From assembly GCA_905221605.1 (NCBI GenBank), contig CAJNDS010000075.1:89501-153500 (forward strand): a stretch of DNA of 64,000 nt. The letters run 5' to 3'. This DNA is from Symbiodinium natans. Taxonomy: Eukaryota; Sar; Dinophyceae; Suessiales; Symbiodiniaceae. How positions within the stretch are numbered: position 1 is the stretch's first letter; each line of letters starts with the position of its first letter. The translations under genes and the position numbers were made by a program. The notes below the pieces were generated by a model. The model did not search any database and was not told where the DNA came from. It saw only the letters and a program-made list of their open reading frames with translations. Positions 1-12,000 of this stretch are shown in pieces.

Positions 1-48
1 CAGTCATATGTGTTAAGGTATTTCAACCCAGCCTTTTCTGTCCCAGAG

Positions 49-3000
49 GTGGACTTGGGTCATGCGCAAAAAGAGGAGGTCAAGCGTTGCTTGGCTGCAC
101 GCAGAGGATTTGGGGTACCATCGGTTCTGGGGAGAACACAGGAGGTTTACCAAGCTGCACACACACAGGCACAGTTTGCCAGGAGGACTCCGGAGTTCGC
201 ATTCCAACTTAGTTCCAGACCTGGTATTTTCGTCAGACTCTTGTGCTCCAGTTTCTCGATTGGAAGGTCCCCGCTCATCCGACCTAAACATTAAGCACCC
301 GAAAGCCAAAACCCCAAACCCCAAACCCCAAAAACCAAACCCCAAACCCCAAACCCCAAACCCCAAACCCCAAACCCCAAACCCCAAACCCCAAACTCCA
401 AACCCCAAACCCTAAACCCTAAACCCTAAACCCTAAACCCCGACCCCCCCTCCCCCCTAGACTGAGGACAGATGTCCGTGCTGACCGGAGTCTCCACGGA
501 GGAGGTGCTCGAGGTGCTCTCTGGGGTCTAGGGTTTAGGGTTTAGGGTTTAGGGTTTAGGGTTTAGGGTGAGCTTGCGAGATCCAGGGTTTCGTTCTTTG
601 GTTAGGGTGTTTAGGAGTAAAGGATGTGGGTGATCGAGACTGAAATCTCACCTACACAATCACACTGCATGTTGTATGGGGGCTTGGCTATTTTTATTTT
701 GGCTTGTTATATGAAGCTCTGAATGCAGAAAAGCAAAGCATGGCAAGGAACGAACCCTACCACCGCAGACTGAAGCCATAAACATACCCAAGCCTCGCAA
801 ACCCTATACACTAAGAGCCTGTGAGGTCAGCGGCAAGACAGGGCAGGGCGTTCCCAGCCTACTGGAGGACGGTGCATCATTTGGATGATCTGGGTATACG
901 GTTGAGTGTGTGGGGCGTCTCCTGGCGCCCCGGCCGGAAATCGGATGCGCAAATGGCCGTTTCACCGAATGAGTGGCCAGCTCCAATCTGTATCCCTCAC
1001 TCCGACATCCTAAGCCCGAGTTCAAGACGTTTGAGAGCTTCACTCCCCAAGCGTCAGAGCACTCCGAGCCCTCAGTTGGAGTCCCCCACGCCGCTCCGGA
1101 GGCCATCATCCACAAGGTGCCGCCACCCCGAGGCCGGGAGCCTCAGAAGCTTGAAGTCAGCGTGTTTTCGGACGGTTTTGGGACGCTTTACTAGTAGACG
1201 CTCCACACATGGCAGCTTTAGGCTTCAGGATTTTGTAGGACCTGCAGCTTCAGGGTTTAAGGTTGGGCTCTTGGGTTTTGGGATCAGCTCGGCTGATTGA
1301 CTGATGAGCTGGTCTGGGTGGGAGGGCTGAGCGTGGTTTGGGACCGAAAAAGCCTGCACACTGGGGCATTGGAAGTGACCGCAGTGGTAGCGAAAGTTCA
1401 GAGTTTGGGAGTCGAGGGTTCGTTTTGCAAACTTCGAAGTGTTGGGTTCCTGTAACGATTCCCAGGACGGAGAGGCGATTGCAGCAACCGTAATGTTGAC
1501 TTCACATTAGTGATTCCCGCCGCAATTGTAAAATCCAGCTGCCGGAACACAGTATTGTAACCCGCCACAATTGTAAAATCCGACCCGGGAAATCCGTTTT
1601 TTACGGGCGTGGTGCTACTACCTAATACTAAAACTAATAGTACGTCCTACCAGGATTTAGGCGAACATTATTGAGGAGGCCTTGGCCGGAGAGATTGATC
1701 AATGAAGGGGGGGGGGGTTTATTAATGCGAAGTCAACATTAAACCGTTCAAGTCCTTACTCCGAAGCCTTCGTTGCCCCCTTCGATCGAAGTCCTTCTTG
1801 ATCCTGTAGCGCTTTAGGAACCCCTTTGCCCCGTCAGGCGAAGTCCGCGCGCCATTCAGAGCCTTGCTTTTCGACGCATATTATGACGGACGCTTGGACT
1901 CAAACCGCCTTCAGGCTTTCCCGCTTGGACTGTGGAGCTTTAAGGATCACAAGCATCGCCCCAAAGATCCTGAATCCTGGACTCGCGGCCAGTCCCAAAC
2001 GTCGCCTTGAAGACCCCAAAGGTTTACAAGAGTTTACAAGCCTGAGCCAAAAAGCCATCCTGCAAGATCTACAACGCCCCGAGGGCCCGAAGCCCTTCAA
2101 TGAGAGGTCGGCGTGGGATGGTCCTGTTGATCGCTATCCATGATGGGGAGCTGAAGAAGGGTAGCAAGATCCACTGCGCCTCGGTGGGCCCTCAGGTTCA
2201 TCTCTTTGATATTCATGAGTTGGAAGTTGGCAAAGACGTTCGTTAGGTATCAGGTCTTGCGGGTGGGCGTTGGGCGTTAAGAGGTCACGGCCAAGGGGTG
2301 CAGGGACGGGGTACTTTCAACCTGTGTGTTTTTTTCGACGATGGCTAGGCCTTCAAGGGCCGCTTTTCTAGGCTTGTAGCAGCAACCAAGGATGGCTTTC
2401 AGCCCTGTATTAGCCCTGAAATGCTGTATGCTGTAGGGCTCAGCGACGGGAAAAAGAAGAGTTCGGGTAAGAGCGACTGCGCCTCCGAGAAGGTTCCTAC
2501 AGCGGCAGGGTCCACCTCGCCATGGTGCCTTGGTCGAGTGTTGAGGTCAGGATGTTGCAGGGAGGAGGGTGAGAGTTTGAGGGCTGGAACGACCGGGAAT
2601 GAGATTCTCTGAGGGGGCCTGTGCCATCACTGTAGCCCTGAAGCCAAATCCCCACCAGCATGCAAGTGAGGCAGGATGAACGGAGTAAACTTCAGGTAGG
2701 CGTGCGACGAAACTCCGCAAGTTCGTGCTGGCTGTGTAGCGGCAAGAAGATGCGACAGAAACTGCTGCGCAAACGCTGGCTTTTCCCACACCGTCAACTT
2801 TTTGAAGGCCCTCCGCGACAACCTGCGCAAGCTGCGATGTTGCCTTAAGAGTCTCTGTAGAGTCTGGGAAGGGGACCAGGACTGGACAAGCTTCGCGCAA
2901 TTTGCGCTGGGAGCGTAGCGGATGCGCCACTGAGCTCCTGCTCCTGTTCTGGAAACTAGGCGATTCAGGAAACCACGGGCTCAGGAACTGCCCGACTCAG

Positions 3001-6000
3001 GAAGCCATGCAGTTCAAAATGCTGCCCGTTTCAGGAAACTAGCTGTTCAGGAAGGCAAGAAACGTTTCGATTCAGGAAGCTGGCCGATTCAGGGCTGAAG
3101 GCTATTCTGCAAGCAGATCTGACGAACAACAATTTAAAATCATGGCTGACCTGTCTGGTGGGGGGTGGGGGTTCGACATGCACAAGCCAGGGCAGCTAGC
3201 TTCATGAATCCGAAGTTGTCGACTCCGTGCTTGGCCTACTTTCCGAAGCCGTGGTTTTCAGGTTCCCGACTCCGCGTGTGGCAGTTTGCAGAATCTGCGG
3301 TTTCCGACTCGGCACGTTGCAAGTTCCTGAAACCTTCGATCCCACCGCCGCTGTACGAATCCAATTGTTACTGTTGCGCGAATCCGAGGCTTCCCGAACG
3401 CACAGTTTCCCCGAATCTGCAGTTTCCCAATCTGCGTTTTCCGGTTTCCCGATTAAGTTTCCCGAGTCCACATTTTTGGTGTCCCGAAACCGCGTTTTCC
3501 AGTTTCCGAATCCGCGGCTGACCAGAAAGAGCAGCTGGTGGGTACCTCAGACGCGGTGAAATACCTCTTGTCTCGAAGCAACCCAAGCAGCCCTTGTCCC
3601 CCCAGCCCGCGGCTCGGGGCTGGGAGTACAAGGTTTCAGGGCCTCAGGCAGTGGAACAACAAAAAGCTCCAATTCCCAGGCCCGAATCCTCTGAATCCTA
3701 AATGGCTTAAATGGCATCACTGAAAGCTGGAGGCCTGAGTGGCACTTCAAGGCTTGCAAGGGCTCCGGAGCTTGAAGAGAAAGGGCTGAGAGCTCGATGA
3801 TCCGGGAGACCCCTAAGAGCCGTAAGACACGGTAAACACCGAAACTCCCTTGAGCCCAACTCACCCGGAGCTTCTCCAGCTCTTTTGGGTTGTGACTTTA
3901 GGGGGGGGATTGTGAAGGGGGAGTGCTTTCTCTGTTGGGTTGCTTGAGGACATCGGCCTCCTCTACCCTGACCTCTGCTCCGTGGACAGCCTCCGGAGTG
4001 GACAGATCGGCTTCATCGTCGTTGGGGCCAAGGAGCCCCTCCCTTTTCGCCGCTTTTTGGTTTTCGAGGCTTCACCCAACAACCGAGTTCTAAGCCATGA
4101 AGCCTTTTCAACCCATTGACCCATTAAACCAGTAACCGACAACCGTAACCAATGAACCCATTCATCCAACCATTTTGCCCCTCTGAATGGGTTGACTCAT
4201 TGACCCACCGCTTTGGCCCTATGACTGGGTTAACATGTGAACCCCAGCAGTGCAATGACAGGGCCCAAATTCCCGTCACGTGGCCCGTCATTTCCTTTCC
4301 TCTGAGAGTAGGAACCCCACAGTGCAGGCACCGTTTTGGGAATACGGGTGAGAACAAAAAAGCCCGGCAACTGAATATTGCGAGCCAACAGCACTCTGCC
4401 TGCTTCGCACCGTCGAATAATTACAAGCGCATGCTCGTTATGTATAGGACAGCTGGCAAACCAAGTAACGCCTCTGGGGGCCTATCTCTGGGCGGTTTTT
4501 TACAGGACCCCAAATCCGACCATTGTTTTGAACTGCAGCCAACATCTTGGTCCTGCACCTCAAGCATCTCGGCTCCTTTTTTCCGGAAGAGGATATTCGC
4601 AGCTTCCGCGTCGGCGAGACGGTGTGGCAGGAAGGTGGGGGACATAGAACTGGGTCGGGTTGGAGGCTGCGGGGTTCGCAGGTACAATCTCAAGCTCATC
4701 TGAACCGCAAGCCCGAAACCCTAAGTTTCGGCGGCTGACCTGCAACAAGCGCAAGTCGACCTCCGATTCCTCGCAATGGTCCTGCCCCCTAAAAGACCTT
4801 AGAAGTCCTGCAGCCTAGACTCCAAGCCCTGAACTTTGAGAAGCCTGAACGCTAGAGCCGCTAGAAGCCCGAACGGCCTGACCAAACCCCTCAAGAAAGC
4901 CAGTGAGACCTCAAAATAAGCAGGTGGCGAGAAGTCCGGGGAGCCTTTCCCCGGCTTCAAGAAGGCCCATCCTATGGTCTATGCCGGCATCTTCCCAGAG
5001 GCGACAGGGGCGGAGGGCCACAACCCCAAGTTCTCCTAAACCCGAATTCATGGGAATGCAGGCCATCTAGGTTCTTTAGGGTCTAGGCTGCTTCTGGGTT
5101 CCTGAAGTCCTGAACTTGAAAACCTTGAAGCTCTCGAAGCCCCTATAGAAAGCCTCACCAGGCCGTGAGCGACGGTGAGAAACTGGAGACAGCCATGCAG
5201 CGCCTCCTTCTCACAGACGCCTCGGTGGAGGCTCCCTGGAATCTGTCTTGGTGTCAGGTCTTGGGCTCGGGGCTTCACTAGAACAATTTGCGTTTCAGGA
5301 CCTTTTGAGTCTTTTTTTTTTTGGGGGGGGGAGGGGGGGGGGTTGGTTGTTTGGGCATTTAGGGGGATGTCGCTGTGATTTTGTCAAGGGTGGGGCAAGT
5401 GCCCTGAGCGCCCTGCAGGCCCGGAGGGACATCTCACCCGTCCTCGGAGCCGGTTTCCGGCGCCTTGGTTTGTTGGCCAGTTTGTTGCGCGCTGTGTTGC
5501 GACTTTTCGTCAAGCGCCTGTGAACCTTGAGATGTGGGTTTCAATCGGCCTGTGAGAGGAAGTATTGATTCTGGCAGCTTCTCAGGGTAAGGTAGAGACT
5601 GCTGCCGTCTGCCAAAAGCCCAACGTGGCTTAGATTCCCGTGAAGCATCATGAAGCGGTGCGCTATATTGACCTGTCTTCTACTGCAGTCATGCAATGCT
5701 GGTGTGGACGAATGCGTTGGCCCACAGCATGCAGTGGAGTTTGAGAAGGTTCTGCAGAGAAAAGGTTGGGGCTGTAAATTGCTTTCAAGTTTCCATAGCT
5801 AGAAAAGCCGATACGGCAGTTTCCCTGTGAAGGATATCAGAAGAGCATGCCTCCGAACTTTGCCAAGCAGAATGTGTCTGTGGATGTTCAGGTCCAGTTC
5901 TTTCTTCAAAGCTTTGATGCCGTGGATGAGCAGCACGAGTCAGTGGCTCTTACCGGGTTTCTGCGAACATGGTGGACGGATTCGAGGTTGGCATTCGCCC

Positions 6001-9000
6001 AGGACCCGGGCAAGGCTTGTGTCCAAGCGCTGACCGTGCCTGACGACATGCTGTGGGGACCGAAGATCTATATCTACAATGCCATTAAGCTAACTTATGA
6101 GAAGAACGGAGCACTTACAACAGTGCATGCGAACGGGACCGTGTTTCATTCTGTGGCCATCCATGGGAGTCTGAAGTGCGCCATGCAGTTCCACCGTATG
6201 CCATATGATTCCCACGGCTGCTTTCTAAAGCTTGGATGCTATTCGGAGACCACTCGCTCCATTCAGATCAGACCTAGGTATGGCTCGGTTCATGACTACA
6301 TGAAGCAGACAGGTTTGGGAGTAGTTGGAGACAAAATGTTTTCACCCACTTGGTTCATTGAGGGAGAGCAATTAATTCGGAGCCCCGGAATCCGGACAGC
6401 CCATTTCTGGCCGGACTTGGGAGGAGACACTGACATCGTCTTCCTCCCTTTCCAGTTTTCACGCCGCCCGGGCTACCTTGTTCGCATGGTCTTGGTGCCA
6501 TCATGGCTGTTCCTGGTTGTCAGCTACACAGGGTTCTTTATAGATCCGGCTTCTGCACCTGCGCGGGCGGCAGTTGCCCTGCTTCCCGTCCTCATTATGC
6601 GCTCATTGCAAGGGTTTGTGTTCTCCAAGCTCCCGCAGGTTGCAACATGCGTGTGGCTCATTGATTACTTGCTGGGCTCGATGATCCTGTGCTGTTATGC
6701 AGCTGTGCACCTAGCTGTTGTGCAGCTCCTCTTAGGTTTGGAGGGCAGAGCGGCGGAGAATTTGAAGCGGCTACAGAATGTTGAAGATACGGCTCGAAAG
6801 CTCATTGACAAGTCTAACAAGGACAAAAAGTTCGTTGCCACCTTGCTTAGTGAATACACTCCGACGCCGCACCTTGGAACCTTGGTGTCTTACCTGGCAA
6901 GAAAGAGAGAAGACCGAGCTCCAGAAAGCGAGACGCAAGGACGTAGGAGAGCCTTCAGCGAGGTGGCTGAAGAAGCCGCAGCGATAGGCAAGAAGGACAA
7001 AGCTGGGGAAGACGCCGCACAGTCTCTGCTGAGGAGTGAAAGTCCGACCCGGACGCTTGAGAGCGTCTCCATGCCAGAGCAAGTGGATGAACACTTTGCC
7101 CTCCATGTCCAGCGCAACAGCGCGCACTCTCCCATTGCACAGAATGCAACGACCGAGGGTGACTTGGAAGTTATACGCTACCTTCTTTCCTTATGGACAG
7201 ACGAGGTGCCGGAACCGACAGCCACACCGGAGATGCTTCGAAGAGTCATGACAAGGTTCGGTATCTACATGACGGTGCCCGATGCTGCAAAAATCATGTG
7301 CATGTTCCTCCGCGATAAGGGCTTCGATACACTGGACGATATCAGCAGAGTACGCATCATCTTTTCGCTGTTCATGGAACTGATGTTGGATATAGAAAAA
7401 TACAGAGTGGCTGTGAGGCCCCTGCGTTGGTACCAAGTACCGCTTTCACAAGGGGTTCCTTGGTCCATGAGGCTAGATGTTGGCATGCGCATGCTTTTCC
7501 CTTTCTGCGTGGCTCTCCATGCCGCGATCTCAATTGCTCTCATAGACATTTACCCCGAGAATCCCGAAGTGGGTCTCGTGGCAGACCTGAGGAGTGTAAT
7601 GCAGTGGCAATGACCGCCCGTTTTCACCGCCGGTTTCAGTTGGCCACTCTTGGCAAGGCGCGGAGGAACCTTGGATCCGCCCTGCAGAGAGGACAAACAT
7701 GGGAGCCACCCCCTTGCACAGAGGCTGCATCTCCACGTAAACCCTTAACCCGAAACCCGAAACCCTAAACCCTAAACCCTGCACCATGTCGATCCGTGAT
7801 TCAAAACCCCCCTAAGACCTTCGACCAACCCTATGCCGAAGTCTTAAGGGGGTTTATGGGGACGGGCTTCGGGTTCAGGGTACGTGCATGCTGTTCGTAG
7901 ACTGTAGCACGTACGTCCACACCAGCTTGAGTATAAGTTGGCACAGGCCCAAAGCTTCATAAGTCCTGGACGTCCTAGACCCCTATGCCTGCAACTTGAC
8001 CCCCGATCCCTCAAATCCCGAAAGCCCGGAAGCCGCCAAAGCCTTGTGCTTACTCACAAAACGCTGACATGCCCCGAAATCTGCAAGGTGCGGCTTCCTC
8101 GGCCTTTTGCACCTGGATGTCTTCCGGCAGCGCCTCTCCAAGGAATACGGCGGCTTGGCCCAATCTGGGTTTTGAGGTGTTTGGGCTTCGCTAGGTGGCC
8201 TTCGCCACTCGTCATAGGAATCTACTCCTGACATACGGGCGGACTCGTTGCGGCAACGGCTGGTAGCCAGGCGGACGCTGCGTGCATTGCTAGTAGCTGG
8301 TGGGGTTTGTGGTGTCCCGGTCACTGCTCCGGCTCTACGCACGCTTCGCCACCGCTCTGCGCCTCTCTTCGGGTTTCTCTGTTCCCTCTTCTTCTGCTTC
8401 TGCGTCTTCTTTCGAGCAGTTTCGACGCGCCCTTCTCCAGGCTCTTGAGGCCGCGACGCACCGATCGTCTGGTGCCTCCTCCATTCGCGTCCGGCGCTGC
8501 ACGGGCCAGCCTAAGCTTCCCTTCGCCGTTTCGCCATCTGAGGCCTTCCTTGTTTCTTCGTGAGTAGGCCGCATCGCAAAGCCCTCGTGGTTCTAGTTGG
8601 GCCTCCACGCCCTGTAGCCACGTTTTCGTCCTCTCAGGATTGTTTCTTGTCTTTGATGAAGACTTGCGTGGCCACGGCCTCCTCTTGCCTTTGCTCACTT
8701 GCACCCGGTGGAGCTACATGGTTGCTGACGGTCTCTGAAGACAGCGAGTTGGTGCGACGGACCTCGGTGCAAATGTGACATTGCGTTGGCACCTCTCCTT
8801 CCTCTGCAAGAACTCCACCGTAGACATTTCAGCTATAGCAGAAACCGATGTCTGGTACCTCTATTCACGGTGAAAGCAACACCTGGTGAGAATTGCTAGG
8901 GAGGCATGACGAGCACTTTTCGACAAAGAGGGCGTCAAGCGTCTGAAGCGGAGCAGGGCGAGAACTCAGGACACTCAAAGAAATCATTTGGTTTCATGCG

Positions 9001-12000
9001 CTGCTTGTTACTTTTACAAAACAAGCGTAGCAAAGTCTTGGCTGTCTCATGGCTTTCCACTCTGCGAGATGTCCGAATACCGCATGGGCTGCTCTTCCCC
9101 TCCAATGCCGAAGTTCTTCTTTGAACAAGGGACCCCTTATCATCCTGTAAACATCCTTGGGTTGCCCAACTGTGGTTCAAACTCAGGTGTGGATGTCCTG
9201 GCGACGTCCCCCACGGTGCCATACCACCTGAAACTGAGCAATGGCAAGGAGGCAGCCGCCACCCAGAACTAGGGCTGAGGCTTTCCTTGGGCTTAGGGTT
9301 TGGAGTCGAGGCTTCGATGACAATTTAGACCTCGCACTCCCGCCCCTTTTTCCTCCCTCAACTAGCTTTCTTTTCGAGGTGGTGGTTGAGCATGCTGGGG
9401 ACTTTCCTTCACCGCCGGCGATGCCACCGAAAGAAGTGGAGGAGGGACTTCTGCAGTAAGATGCAAATTTGACAGCAATCCTTCGGGTTAGTCTAGGCCC
9501 TGGAGCCGTTCTTGCCATCGATGTCCTAGGAGCCATTGGTGATTGCCACCGTTGCCGCAGCCTGGGTGTGTATGCAGAAAATGTCGGCGCCACAATGAGC
9601 CAGCCGGATGGGTCGCAGGGTCTCAGCCTTGAAAAAGTTATCACCCATAGCACAAATGGGGCTCCTAAGACTAACCCTGACGAGCTTACTCAATCTGAGA
9701 GATATTAAAGATTAGGTCCTTATTCTTGGTCACTTTTTCTTTCATTCACAGGAGTTTCTCTGGTCGTTCTACTGTTTTTGTGTTTAGTCCATCGGTTGTT
9801 TTTCTCCAAAGTCTCTGTTCTCCCGTTATTCTCCTCGCGGCTATCCTTTGTTTGCTAGTCGCTTCCCACCTCTCCAGCCCCCTTCCACCTATTGCACCCA
9901 GACCCGCACCACACACCCTCACCTACCCCCCCCCCCCACCCCCGCTCACCTACACCATCAGAAACCCGCCCGAGCCGACACCAGCGACATCCACTGCACC
10001 CAAGCCCACACTCAAGCCAAGCACACGCACACGCCACCATGCACACCATGCCTGCGTGCGCACTCACCACGCACCAAAAGCACTCACACCAGGCACCAAA
10101 AACACTCTATGATTTCTTGGCCACTCCTATGTCAAGTGCCGCGCGCCTTCAAAGCTTGCTTTTGGGGTGGAAGTTGACATGTTGGGCAGCGTGCCTTGAA
10201 AAGCAATTGCCAGGCTGCTGGCAGGGGCGCAGTAAGCATATGACCGAATAAGCATAAGGGGAGGTGTAGCATGCGCTGCACAATCCCAAAAGCAGACCGA
10301 CTTGGCAAATGCACTGCAGATGGCAGGCTGTTCAGGTGTTCATTACCAGCATGGGCTTTGGGTTTAAAGTCAACCCCTCCCGGCCCCCTCTCAGCTCGAG
10401 ACAAAAAGTGGGCTTTGACAAAAGCTTTGGGCGGTTTATACCCCAGCATGAGACGGTGTACCCGGACTGGGCCAGGCCGGACCCCCCTCCCCATGGCGTT
10501 TAAAGTTTGCATTCGACTGTATCTCATATGTGGACCAATGCACACCGGGTGATAAACGGCGCATGTGGGAAGAGCCCAGCTCGGACCCCCTGCCCCCTGT
10601 ATGCCTCTGGCTGCGACGTGCGGGGACTTCCAAAAGCCCCCCAGCGAGGTCCTGCCTCGAGAGCTGACGCCCGGCATCCAGCAGCTCTGCCTGGACCGGC
10701 GTGGGGAGGCCGCAAGAGAAGGGCTCGCGCTTGTGTGGCGTGTGAACCGAGAACATTGTGTGTTATGTGTATATATACGTGCGTCTGTGTGTGTGTGTGT
10801 GTGTCAATCTTTAGCCGGGCTTTGGGAGCTTTGAGGGTCTTGGGCATTGAGGCAGCGTTGCTCTCAGACTCTTGAATTCACAAAACAACAACCCCAAAGC
10901 CCCTAAAACTCCCTCCACCCCGTGCCGCTGCTGCTCCGCGCACTGTGCCCAGGAGCTCTCTGCCGCTGCCTTAGAGGTTTCGGAGCAAATCTACGCATTC
11001 TGGACCTCAAGGTTGTTTTTAAGCATGGCTAGAGTAGTGCCAGCATCGGCAGCATGCCCATCATGCCCTCTCGTCTCCTTAACGAACGAAGCTCTGAGGA
11101 ACACACTGCTGGCACCGGTTGCCGGTTCCTTGCCCAAAGTTTTTCGCATCGCTCGAGTCGACCCGCCCTCTTGCTATTTTGCCCATGACACATGCGATGA
11201 GCGAATAAAAGACCATGTGTGCACATTACCTAGAATATTCTAGGCGCTCCATTCGCTTTCTCCCACTTTCTCTCAGTCGTTTATGCGGGCTTTTCTAAGG
11301 GATCAAAAGAGCGCATGAAAAGCCCATGTGTATGAATAGCTCGAGCGCCCAAGCGGTGTGTTTGCGCTCACACATGTTATTGGGCATCTATTGGGCTCTT
11401 GAATGCAGCATAAAAAGCCATATGAAAACGCTAGAAGCCCTTGCATAACACCATTTTTGTTAGTGTGCGCAAGCTCACCTTAATGCCATTTTCCACGGTT
11501 AACCCTGCCTTGTCCTAGCCAACGAAGTGTCTGATGGAAAAGACGAGGGTTAGTTCACCCCGAGCGCTGGACCCTCAGTACTGGCTCATGAGGGTGCGAT
11601 TTCTACGCTGGGTTCATGGGTAGACAGGCGACTCGCGAAATCAAGTGTCTGGTGGAAATTGTACTAGATCTGACGGCAGAACTGCAAGTTGCTACCCAGC
11701 ACTTGGACTGGCAAGGCCCAACACAGAATCAACGCCCCGCGTCCTTAAGAGCCTCTCTTCAAGAAAGCTGCTTGATGTTGCGCAGCTCGTGCACACGGTG
11801 AGCTGCAATGCCGGGAGGGGCTCCACTCCCAGGGAGGCCAAGGCCTGGAACGCATTTGCAGTCGGACCATGGCAACTCTCCTCTGTCTTGCAGAGATGGC
11901 AGTCACGAAGTCTGCGCCCGATGCATCCTCTGGCTTTGGCAGAACGGTAACTCCATGCACGGGAAGGTTACTCTCCTGGTGGAGCTCCGTCATGCTGCTG

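Noticed and set aside
1-440. Chromosome end (telomere) at the window start
   Set aside because: The CCCTAAA tract is interrupted by and followed by lepA exons, and similar tracts occur throughout, so it is interstitial.
10020-10677. 181-codon minus frame
   Set aside because: It is antisense to the lepA exon at 10649-10708 and contains no recognised motif.
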